In this document: one piece after another, positions 7,533 to 14,322 of the stretch
Layout of the letters: every line of letters begins with the position of its first letter
Position numbering within the stretch: the first letter of the stretch is position 1
NCBI GenBank assembly: GCA_964616145.1
Contig: CAZTRD010000017.1
Location: 1 to 19,325 of the forward strand
Length of the DNA stretch: 19,325 nt
From: JAQTNP01 sp964616145
GTDB taxonomy: Bacteria; Patescibacteriota; Minisyncoccia; Minisyncoccales; PEYH01
Direction of reading: 5' to 3'
The notes under the pieces: generated by a model
Databases searched by the model: none
What the model was told of the DNA's origin: nothing
The model's input: only the letters and a program-made list of their open reading frames with translations
Translations under genes and position numbers: made by a program

Positions 7533-7617
7533 TCGAAGATGAATGATGTATTTTGCAGATTAGGTAGAACTAAGGAAGGAAAATAACATGAATAAGTACG
7601 GATATTTAGAAGGTTAT
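7453..7617 (+). repeat. 62-nt direct repeat joining a gene end, ribosome binding site and leader
   Basis: Bases 7453-7514 and 7556-7617 are identical with an offset of 103 nt. The repeat covers the last codons of the 7094 gene (RLGRTKEGK), its TAA stop, the ribosome binding site AAGGAAGGA and the first ten codons of the next leader (MNKYGYLEGY). The repeated unit is thus a complete junction for attaching a new leader-tagged reading frame. Confidence 0.95.
7485..7586 (+). pseudogene. 33-codon chimaeric remnant of a leader-tagged gene
   Basis: A short open frame with its own ribosome binding site (AAGGAAGGA about 7 nt upstream). Codons 1-16 are identical in DNA to the start of the 7094 gene and the last nine codons (RLGRTKEGK) to its end; only 23 nt between (7533-7555, encoding SKMNDVFC with neighbours) are unmatched. 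The simplest reading is that the 7094 gene was duplicated and the copy lost its middle, or that unequal recombination joined leader to tail. It retains start, stop and ribosome binding site, so a 33-residue peptide could still be made. Called a remnant because nothing but leader and tail survives. Confidence 0.75.
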
Positions 7618-8076
7618 AAGCTGACTAAAGAAGCTTATCTAAGCCAGAAGTTTGTGGAAGCTGTTGGAGAGAAGGCATTAAATTTACTTCCCGCCCAACC
7701 TAAGTGGAGGACAGAGAAGGAAGCGGGAATAGGTTCTCTAGCTGCCGGTGCCGGTAGGACCTTAGCTACTAAAGGTAAATCTGCTTTAGAAGGGCTTAAA
7801 GCCATTTTATCTAAGTATTGGGGGAATCTTTCAGGAAAAAATGTAGGAAAGGTTAAAGATGCACAGAAGTATATGGAAGGATTTTCAAAGGTTCAAGGAT
7901 CTTTTCCTGGAGCTGATACCATAGTGGCAGCTAAATTAAAACCCATATTGGCAGCTAAATTAAAACAAGCTAGAAGAATTAGAGATATAACTCGGGCCGG
8001 AACTGGTGCCGGAATTGCTGGAACTGCTGGTTTAGGTTCTTTAGCTTTAATGGGTGATAACGAGCAACATGAATAA
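7588..8076 (+). CDS. Leader-tagged basic helical protein
   Basis: A 162-residue protein beginning MNKYGYLEGYKLTKEAYL, so both the leader and a following K-E-A tripeptide are present. AAGGAAGGA lies about 7 nt upstream, inside the repeated junction. The body is alanine/lysine/glycine-rich: GIGSLAAGAGRTLATKG (about 47-63), a helical stretch with an internal near-repeat (AAKLKPILAAKLKQARR at about 113-129), and a short glycine-rich hydrophobic segment GAGIAGTAGLGSLALMG near the C-terminus, which may be one membrane helix. The last codons overlap the start of the next leader gene by 8 nt. Not assigned to a family. Confidence 0.78.
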   Translation: MNKYGYLEGYKLTKEAYLSQKFVEAVGEKALNLLPAQPKWRTEKEAGIGSLAAGAGRTLATKGKSALEGLKAILSKYWGNLSGKNVGKVKDAQKYMEGFSKVQGSFPGADTIVAAKLKPILAAKLKQARRIRDITRAGTGAGIAGTAGLGSLALMGDNEQHE

Positions 8077-8266
8077 GTACGGATATTTAGAAGGTTATGT
8101 AAATAAAGAAGCAGCTTCTTTTCGAGGTCGTTTAGGTGGTAAAGCTGCGGGTCCGGGAGGAATATGTGTATGTCCTAAATGCGGAGCTGGAAAGAAACAC
8201 TCTATAGGGAAGCCCTGTACAGATTTAACTTGTCCTAAATGCGGGGCAAAGATGGATAGAAAATAA
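8069..8266 (+). CDS. Leader-tagged zinc-ribbon protein
   Basis: A 65-residue protein. The ATG at 8069 is preferred over an in-frame ATG at 8054 because it gives the family leader MNKYGYLEGYVNKEA exactly and the DNA match to its paralogues begins there. After a basic linker (FRGRLGGKAAGPGG) comes a compact zinc ribbon: C33-x-C35-P-x-C38-G, His44, C50, C55-P-x-C58-G. The G-P-G-G-x-C-x-C-P-x-C-G arrangement with paired CPKCG knuckles is like small zinc-ribbon proteins of bacteria and archaea, whose roles are mostly unknown. It overlaps the upstream gene by 8 nt and ends on the base before the next ATG. It could bind metal, nucleic acid or a host protein; the leader suggests it goes with the virion. 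Confidence 0.82.
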   Translation: MNKYGYLEGYVNKEAASFRGRLGGKAAGPGGICVCPKCGAGKKHSIGKPCTDLTCPKCGAKMDRK

Positions 8267-9130
8267 ATGTTTGAATTCGATGCGTCATTACTTAGAGCTG
8301 ATTGGATGCGCCCCCCTTGCTGGAGATGGAATCTGAGCATGGGGTTTTTGGCTAATCCGGATCTATCTCTATCTAAAACCCGCAGAGATTCCGGATTGTA
8401 CGAAAGCTCTAAATATTATAGAGACAAGAAACACTTTAAGAAAAATCCTTCTTTTTATGTTAAAAGATATCCGGAGATGAGCCGAGCGCACGATCTCTTC
8501 TATCACTCTCACTACGGTGGCTGGAGATGGTATATAGAAGCTTTGCTGATGACTGGGTTAGATGATGATGAAATAATTAAGGCTTTAAAAGTAAATATCC
8601 CCAAAGATGTTATAAGTTTATATAGAACAGTATTCTTCGATGTCAATAAATATCTTAAATCCGAAGTTGCTGTAGGTGCTAATATTTTAAGTACTGCCCG
8701 TCTAAATCTTAAGGGGAAACAGGACTGCGATTACACTTGGAAGCTCTTCGCATATAGTTGGGGGGCTGATCCTTTTATCGAAGAGTTTTCAGCTAATAAA
8801 CAACTTATAGAGAGTAGATACAGCAGATGGTTTAGAGATTTAGCCAAGGAAAGACTTACTATCAATGCTTTCCAACTTGCTAGCGATTTAAAGAAGACAT
8901 ATAATTTAGAAACTTTAGAAATACTTAAGATAGCTAAGGATTACTGGAATATAACAGATCAAGATATGGCTAAAGCACAGGGGTTGGCCGATACGGATTT
9001 CGTAAGCTCTTTAAGCGGACACATAGATATGTGTTTGATGAACGCGAAGGAAAGAGATCCTGTAGAGAAGCGTCCGGATTACAAGTATTCTTTTCTTGAA
9101 GTGGATGAATCAAAGAGTACAGTAAACTAA
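8267..9130 (+). CDS. Conserved-looking protein of unknown function, possible helix-turn-helix
   Basis: A 287-residue protein starting immediately after the zinc-ribbon stop. The N-terminal 50 residues are tryptophan- and proline-rich. A well-ordered helical section follows: HDLFYHSHYGGWRWYIEALLMTG, then LDDDEIIKALKVNIPKDVISLYRTVFFDV (about 101-129). This second part has the pattern of a small helix-turn-helix (short helix, turn, recognition-like helix), as in sigma-like or small-terminase-like DNA-binding domains, but this is a weak assignment. The C-terminal half is helical and charged. There is no leader and few K-x-A tripeptides. The ribosome binding site is weak (GGATAG). It may be a regulator or packaging-related protein; its function is not recognised. 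Confidence 0.7.
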   Translation: MFEFDASLLRADWMRPPCWRWNLSMGFLANPDLSLSKTRRDSGLYESSKYYRDKKHFKKNPSFYVKRYPEMSRAHDLFYHSHYGGWRWYIEALLMTGLDDDEIIKALKVNIPKDVISLYRTVFFDVNKYLKSEVAVGANILSTARLNLKGKQDCDYTWKLFAYSWGADPFIEEFSANKQLIESRYSRWFRDLAKERLTINAFQLASDLKKTYNLETLEILKIAKDYWNITDQDMAKAQGLADTDFVSSLSGHIDMCLMNAKERDPVEKRPDYKYSFLEVDESKSTVN

Positions 9131-9148
9131 GTAGTATAAGGAAGTAGA

Positions 9149-10783
9149 ATGAAGAATTTAGATTCTAAAGAAGAAGCGAAGCTGATTGGGGCTACGGAAA
9201 AAGCTATTCGTTTATCTAATACCGGAATGTCTCCGAACGAAGCTATAGAAAAAGTTGCTAGAGAGAATAATTACACTCCTCCTTACATTAGACTGATGGT
9301 GAGTGCGTATAATAAGAGCAAGTCAGTTCACGTATTCAAGACAGCTTCTTCCGTAGATAGAGGAGATAAGTTTGAACTAGCGGATGCTGGAATAATTATT
9401 AAATCTATTTACTCAACATCTGCCGAACACGAAAAGATAGCTTTCGAACTCCCTAAAGATTTATCTAACGTAGACTTCCCCAAACTGCAGAAAGTTGCGG
9501 AAGAGAGGATAGTTCAAAAAGAAAACTATACGGATAGATTTTATAAAGATATGTCGGAGGAATCCAAATATAATATTGTAGATAAATATCTATCTCTACA
9601 GAAAGCTGCTAAGGAGAAGTTGGAGGGAGATGTTAGACAGTCCTACGCGGCTCTAGATAGAGCTCTGGATACTGCTTCAGAACATCTAATACATATGAAT
9701 TCAAAAGAATTCAATAAGGTTGCTCAACTAGTAATTAACAGTTACCCTAAGTACGGACAGAAGATGGCGGCTTTATTGGCAGTACGTAGTAGACAGTCAG
9801 TTCCCGAACTACAGAAGACAGCTAAAGCAGCAGTCTTCCCCGCTAGAGAACCTTTTTTAGCTATTAGTAGATTGATGGATAAGGCTGTAGATACTGTTAA
9901 GGCTAGGAACGCTCTAACAATATTTGAAAAATCGGCTACGGATTCTTTGTTAGAAGACTTCGTTGCCAACTTAGGAGCTTCCTCAGTATACGGCTTAGGT
10001 GGGAATAGTAAAGGTTTAGAAAACATTTTAAAAAAAAAATCCGATCCGAAGAGCTTAAAAGAGGATCTGGATCCTGATTTCTATAATCAGCTCAAGGAAA
10101 TAGATGCTCGCCGTAACTTTGCAAATTTAGCTCTGTATGATAACGATATAAACAAATACGATTTTCCAGCTCTAATTAAAGCATATAACGAATCCGCGCA
10201 GACTGTTGGGACTGAAGGTGTAAATAATAGAGTGATTCTTAGGAACATGATGTTACATAATTTGGAGACCGGAGGAATTAAGGATCCGTTTGCAATTAAG
10301 ACGGAACTCGATATTGGGAAAGCTCTGCAGGACAGGGTTAAGAATAAAGCCGATATAGCTAAGTTAACTGCGGAAACTAAAGCCAAGACTAAAGAACTTT
10401 CTCCGGAGAAGAAAATCGATTACTTTGAACCTCCTAAAAATAAGATAGGAGATTCGTGGTCTAAGAGATTGGGGAGTATTTTGGGGAGTGGGGCTAAGGA
10501 TATTACCGAAAATTTTGTGGAGAAAGAAGATGAGGAAGCGGATAAGGAAACTGGAAAGTTCTTAACACAGGAAGCTAGAGATATAGCTACAACTTGGAAG
10601 AAATTGGTAGATGCTGACATACTGAGACAGATAAATGTTGGGGATCTGCAAATAGCAGCTGGTTTTGAAGCACAGTATGCAAATAGGAATGTTGAAGGTG
10701 TCCCATCTCTAAATCAGGGACAGTTAGATTATCTGATAGCTGTTAAAGATATGTTGGGATTAGGCCCGAGGGGAAAAGAATGA
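9149..10783 (+). CDS. Large helical virion-type protein rich in K-x-A tripeptides
   Basis: A 544-residue protein with AAGGAAG just before the ATG. The first 55 residues look like a small helical domain (TEKAIRLSNTGMSPNEAIEKVARENNYTPPYIRLMVSAY), perhaps helix-turn-helix. The rest is lysine/glutamate/alanine-rich and mostly helical, with many K-x-A tripeptides preceded by a polar or hydrophobic pair: VFKTAS, HEKIAF, LQKVAE, LQKAAK, FNKVAQ, GQKMAA, LQKTAK, FEKSAT. VFKTA also occurs after the leader of the 7094 protein. It ends in an ATGA overlap with the protease gene, so the two are translationally coupled. By order it could be a head, core or portal-associated protein, but I see no portal signature. 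Confidence 0.75.
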   Translation: MKNLDSKEEAKLIGATEKAIRLSNTGMSPNEAIEKVARENNYTPPYIRLMVSAYNKSKSVHVFKTASSVDRGDKFELADAGIIIKSIYSTSAEHEKIAFELPKDLSNVDFPKLQKVAEERIVQKENYTDRFYKDMSEESKYNIVDKYLSLQKAAKEKLEGDVRQSYAALDRALDTASEHLIHMNSKEFNKVAQLVINSYPKYGQKMAALLAVRSRQSVPELQKTAKAAVFPAREPFLAISRLMDKAVDTVKARNALTIFEKSATDSLLEDFVANLGASSVYGLGGNSKGLENILKKKSDPKSLKEDLDPDFYNQLKEIDARRNFANLALYDNDINKYDFPALIKAYNESAQTVGTEGVNNRVILRNMMLHNLETGGIKDPFAIKTELDIGKALQDRVKNKADIAKLTAETKAKTKELSPEKKIDYFEPPKNKIGDSWSKRLGSILGSGAKDITENFVEKEDEEADKETGKFLTQEARDIATTWKKLVDADILRQINVGDLQIAAGFEAQYANRNVEGVPSLNQGQLDYLIAVKDMLGLGPRGKE

Positions 10784-12189
10784 TAACAAAAAGATTACGT
10801 GCAGCATATTGGGAAAATGATAAGCCGGCGGCTCATCTACTTAATATCTTTTCTAGAGGTTTCGATTCTGTACAGTTGGAGAAGATAGCTGCTTCGGATG
10901 CTCTAACAGCTTTTAACATTAAACCTGAAAAAGGTTCGGCATCCATTCACCTAATAACCACTGGAGCGGGGGAGTATTATTCGGCAAATCACAATGCGGA
11001 TTACTTTAATGAATCTTCCCGAAAAGTTAAGTTTCCGGAAGGCTTTGTTAAGGAAGCTATGTTGGGGGGAGGTCTGGAGGAATACCACTCCACCTTCCTA
11101 AAATATGGGGCTGTGTACAGAGATCACTTCAATTCTAAGAAGGGAGGAACTCCGGAAGGAGAGATTGTTTGGGAGAAGTATAATAGGGATATGCACAGAG
11201 GGGAACTTGTTATAAAGGTCAAGGAAGAGAAGTGGGAACCGGAGTTAGAGAAACTAGCTAAGGAAGAACCCGTTTATTTTAGTATGGGGTGTGGAGTTCC
11301 CGAAGACATTTGTAGCATTTGTAGCAATAGGGCTGCTAACCGTAGTTCCTATTGTCAACATTTGCGTTTCCAAAAATTAGCGATTTTAGAAGACGGGAGT
11401 ATGGTGTTCGCATATAATGATAAACCGCATTTCCACGATATTTCTTTAGTAGCTAAGCCAGCCGATAGGATTGCCTTCGGTTTACAGAAGGTAGCTTCCG
11501 CAACTAAATTTGTTGAAGATGAAGCAGGTTTGTATCTTCCGACTTCATTAGTTAGAGCTATAAGTTCTAAGAAGGAAGCGGATAGATATGAAATATTGCA
11601 AAAGTTAGCTAAGTTGGAAGAGAATGTTGCTAAAAATAGCAACGCAGAATTACGTACACTAACCGAATCTTTTATCAAAACTGCTGAGGAAGAAGATAAG
11701 ATTGTTAAGGAGTTAAAAGATTTTCCACAAGAAAAACTATTTTCTTCTTTAATAAATAACAATAGTATGTTGACACCTAATACTTTTGTCAGTATAGTAT
11801 TAAAAAAGAAGCCTAGTGAGGTTGAAGGAGCCGAAGGATTTCCTAAAGCACTTAAATCAATTTTTAGTGATTTACTAGAAAACGGAGATTTTAAGGATTT
11901 AACTGAGGATGGTTCCTACATGCCGGGAATAAGCTTCCCGGATAGAGAGATAGAAGATAAGGTTAAAGGGTTGTCCGAATCATTGTCACTAAACGAGGAA
12001 CCTGTAAGACATAGAATAATAAAGATAACAGTTACAGGTATTCCTAAGATGGACAAAGAGTCAATGATGGATGAACCAACTTCGGCAGCTAAATATCTAG
12101 CTAAAGAATATGCTAAATATCAGCTGACGTTTCTAGCCAACTCAAAGAAAGATAATATGATGTTGGCAGTTTTGCAGAATCAGGTATAA
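10780..12189 (+). CDS. Putative prohead maturation protease
   Basis: A 469-residue protein whose first half resembles phage prohead proteases found just upstream of scaffold and capsid genes. Visible blocks: AGEYYSANHNADYFNE (about 63-78), EEYHSTFLKYGAVYRDH with candidate catalytic His103 (or His116), VYFSMGC with candidate nucleophile Ser168, and HDISLVAKPADRIAFGL (219-235). His followed by Ser in an S-x-G context fits the herpesvirus-like prohead protease fold, but the assignment rests on motif memory and context. Between Ser168 and the last block sit C171, C178, C181, C192 and H194, a likely zinc site. The C-terminal 230 residues are charged and may act as scaffold or self-cleaved propeptide. 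It starts in an ATGA overlap and is followed by the scaffold gene. It would cleave the core and capsid propeptides during head maturation. Confidence 0.65.
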   Translation: MITKRLRAAYWENDKPAAHLLNIFSRGFDSVQLEKIAASDALTAFNIKPEKGSASIHLITTGAGEYYSANHNADYFNESSRKVKFPEGFVKEAMLGGGLEEYHSTFLKYGAVYRDHFNSKKGGTPEGEIVWEKYNRDMHRGELVIKVKEEKWEPELEKLAKEEPVYFSMGCGVPEDICSICSNRAANRSSYCQHLRFQKLAILEDGSMVFAYNDKPHFHDISLVAKPADRIAFGLQKVASATKFVEDEAGLYLPTSLVRAISSKKEADRYEILQKLAKLEENVAKNSNAELRTLTESFIKTAEEEDKIVKELKDFPQEKLFSSLINNNSMLTPNTFVSIVLKKKPSEVEGAEGFPKALKSIFSDLLENGDFKDLTEDGSYMPGISFPDREIEDKVKGLSESLSLNEEPVRHRIIKITVTGIPKMDKESMMDEPTSAAKYLAKEYAKYQLTFLANSKKDNMMLAVLQNQV

Positions 12190-12201
12190 GGAATAAAACA
12201 G

Positions 12202-13341
12202 ATGAATGTTAAAGACTCGATGGCACTTCTAGATGAGTTTCTAGGAGAAATTGAAAAGGAAGCTGTTGCTCCTACTGATCCTGACGCTACTCAGCCCGGA
12301 GATTCTTCGAATACGAAGAAGGAAGATCTCAAGAAGCTGGAAAGCGAAGATGACGGTATTACCGACTCCCAAACTAATTTGGGTAAAGAACAGGTTGCTG
12401 CTGCTAGAGCTAGTGGGAGCACTGCCGACGAAACTCCTGAAAATACGGATGCGGATGGTAGAGATCCTGTAGACGAAGATACCCCGAAGAAACTGGATAT
12501 AGATCAACCAGCACGGGGGAATTCGGAAGCTTTAGGTACTGTCAAGAAACAGGAAATCAATATGGAGCAGAAGTTAGCGAGAGCCGAAGGAATGGCTTCA
12601 GCTATAATTTCTGTAATTGAAAAAGAAATCACTAAAGAAGCTGCCCAAAAACCGGCGGCTAAAACTGTTAAACCCAATTTGGAAGATATGTTATTGGAAA
12701 AGATGGCTAAGGAAGCCGAAGCTGCTGCACAGGATTATTTTGAAAGTCATATTCTAGGTCAGATTACGCGGCTTAGAGATGAGATGGAGCTTAAAGAAGC
12801 TAAACTGGATCCACAAGTACTTAATAAAGTAGGCGGGGTTAGTGGTCTTCTGGATAAAGTAGCTGCCGAAATGCCTGAAGCAGTTCTCCCGGAAGGGATG
12901 GGCGGACTGCCCCCGGAAGCTTTAGCCGGATTACCCCCAGAAGCTGCTGGAGAAATGCCCCCAGAAGCTGCTGGAGAAATGCCTCCGGAAATGGGTGCGG
13001 AAGCTCCCGTAGAAGGCGCTGAAGGAGATGATATCAGCGAAGAGGAATTGAGTCAGTTGGCTGATGAGCTGGATCAGGCTGGAGTATCTCCAGAAGATCT
13101 GCAGCAAGCCTTCGAAGATATTCAGTCCTTACAGGAAGCCGGTGTACAACCGGACGAGCTTGCTCAAGCTATAGAGCAGCTTAATGCCGAAGGTGGAGAA
13201 GCCGGAACTGAAGAAGCTCCCGGTGAACTTCCTCCAGAAGAAGAAGTTCCTGAAGAAGTTCCTGAAGAAGCTCCTGTAGAAGAAAAAGCCGCTTCAGACA
13301 ATCGTCGGGTTGATATGATCAAAGAATTTCTGAAGCGATAA
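12202..13341 (+). CDS. Putative prohead scaffold protein
   Basis: A 379-residue, strongly acidic protein between the protease and capsid genes, the usual place of a scaffold. The N-terminal 110 residues are polar, aspartate- and threonine-rich, probably disordered. A helical region follows (about 120-222, QKLARAEGMASAI, LEKMAKEAEAAAQDYF, LLDKVAAEM). Residues about 236-262 are a PPEA-type repeat, then acidic helices with a twofold resemblance (LADELDQAGVSPEDLQQAF and LQEAGVQPDELAQAI), an acidic Pro/Glu tail, and a basic end DNRRVDMIKEFLKR that could contact the capsid protein. K-x-A sites (IEKEAV, EKMAKEA, LDKVAA, EEKAAS) are candidate cleavage points. AAGGA lies 10 nt before the ATG. Assignment by composition and position only. 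Confidence 0.7.
   Translation: MNVKDSMALLDEFLGEIEKEAVAPTDPDATQPGDSSNTKKEDLKKLESEDDGITDSQTNLGKEQVAAARASGSTADETPENTDADGRDPVDEDTPKKLDIDQPARGNSEALGTVKKQEINMEQKLARAEGMASAIISVIEKEITKEAAQKPAAKTVKPNLEDMLLEKMAKEAEAAAQDYFESHILGQITRLRDEMELKEAKLDPQVLNKVGGVSGLLDKVAAEMPEAVLPEGMGGLPPEALAGLPPEAAGEMPPEAAGEMPPEMGAEAPVEGAEGDDISEEELSQLADELDQAGVSPEDLQQAFEDIQSLQEAGVQPDELAQAIEQLNAEGGEAGTEEAPGELPPEEEVPEEVPEEAPVEEKAASDNRRVDMIKEFLKR
12934..12981 (+). repeat. 24-nt tandem repeat (two perfect copies) in the scaffold gene
   Basis: Bases 12934-12957 and 12958-12981 are identical and encode PPEAAGEM twice. Degenerate copies flank them (LPPEALAG upstream, PPEMGAE downstream), giving about four units. This is a typical length-variable, proline-rich linker. 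Confidence 0.9.
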
Positions 13342-13352
13342 GGAGACTAATT

Positions 13353-13787
13353 ATGAATTTGGATCCTAAACAAATCTTAGAATATGTTAAGGAAAGCAGC
13401 GGTCTTCTTACAGAAATGCAGGAAAAAGTTGCTTCTCTTGAAAAAGAAAAGAAACAGTTATCTGTAAAGCTAACTGCTGGAAAGAAAGCTTTAGAAGAGA
13501 AAGAAGCTTCTACAAAAGAAGTCCCAGTTTTTACGGAAGAGCAGGTTAGACCTGTTATGCAGAAACTGGCTAAAGCCGGTAAGATTAAAGATGTGGACGC
13601 TGCTACCGAAAGTATCGTAAAAGATCCTTCCGGACTGCTTCTGACATTAGATAAGATGGCAGCTGATGCTATCACCAGTGTGCCGCGCAAACTTGGAACT
13701 CTAGTAAAAACTGCAAATAGTACACCTGAAAGAGAATCCGATAGGCAATTTGAAAATACTTTCATAAGCCTAGGTCAGAAGTTATAA
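13353..13787 (+). CDS. Small coiled-coil protein, possible second scaffold or core protein
   Basis: A 144-residue protein with AAGGAG 7 nt before the ATG. Residues 1-50 are a likely coiled coil (ILEYVKESSGLLTEMQEK, VASLEKEKKQLSVKLTAG, KKALEEKEA). The middle (about 56-112) is helical, and the C-terminus is polar. K-x-A sites EKVAS, QKLAK, DKMAA and VKTAN are spread along it. Placed between scaffold and decoration/capsid genes, it is probably a core or scaffold component removed by the protease, but no family is recognised. Confidence 0.7.
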   Translation: MNLDPKQILEYVKESSGLLTEMQEKVASLEKEKKQLSVKLTAGKKALEEKEASTKEVPVFTEEQVRPVMQKLAKAGKIKDVDAATESIVKDPSGLLLTLDKMAADAITSVPRKLGTLVKTANSTPERESDRQFENTFISLGQKL

Positions 13788-13799
13788 GGAGAAGATAAA

Positions 13800-14309
13800 A
13801 TGGCTGGTAACCTTACCCCATCACAAAACTTCGATCACGTGTTAAATGTAGTTTCCGGTTCACACGGACGTATGCATGATTTGCAGTATTACGCTGCCCC
13901 GGCGAGTGGTGAATCATTCGTTAAGGGATCGTTGCTATACCTCGATGCTTCCGGAAATCTTGTAGCAGGTGGTGCGGCTCATGCGATGCCGATGTGGGCG
14001 ATTACTGGTGTGGATGATCTGGATGCAAATTCTGACGTCGGGAATATTTCCGGCGGTGTGGTTTCGGCATTCGTCGCAACTGGCGGATACGAAATCTTCA
14101 CAACTGAATACAAAGCAACAGATACATACAACCCCAATCAACTTTTGACTGCAGATACGAGTACAGCCGGTTATGTTATGGCTTCCGCAGCTGCTTACAG
14201 CAATGCGGTAGTCGTGGGCTGTGTATCCAAGGGTGTTCAGACAGATGTATATAACCAATCGGTTCTGTATTTCTGGCCTATGTTCATCCCAGTAACACAG
14301 ACTACTTAA
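13800..14309 (+). CDS. Putative capsid decoration or head-stabilising protein
   Basis: A 169-residue protein with a strong AAGGAGA site. It is glycine-, alanine- and serine-rich with alternating hydrophobic residues typical of a beta barrel (SFVKGSLLYLDASGNLVAGG; GGVVSAFVATGGYEIFTTEY; SNAVVVGCVSKG; VLYFWPMFIPV). Immediately upstream of the capsid gene with only 13 nt between, it sits where lambda gpD-like and other head decoration proteins are encoded. Unlike its neighbours it has no K-x-A tripeptides, consistent with a protein that is not proteolytically processed. Role inferred from position and composition. Confidence 0.65.
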   Translation: MAGNLTPSQNFDHVLNVVSGSHGRMHDLQYYAAPASGESFVKGSLLYLDASGNLVAGGAAHAMPMWAITGVDDLDANSDVGNISGGVVSAFVATGGYEIFTTEYKATDTYNPNQLLTADTSTAGYVMASAAAYSNAVVVGCVSKGVQTDVYNQSVLYFWPMFIPVTQTT

Positions 14310-14322
14310 GGAGATATAAATA

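Noticed and set aside
8054..8068. In-frame ATG five codons upstream of the zinc-ribbon start
   Set aside because: The leader match in both protein and DNA begins at 8069, and the earlier start would deepen the overlap with the upstream gene without a better ribosome binding site.
12251..12472. 73-codon frame overlapping the scaffold gene
   Set aside because: It is a frame-shifted reading of the acidic, low-complexity scaffold start with no ribosome binding site of its own.
14315..14322. TATAAATA just before the capsid gene as a late promoter
   Set aside because: It lies in the spacer between Shine-Dalgarno and ATG, so a transcript starting after it would lack a ribosome binding site; AT-rich spacer is the simpler reading.
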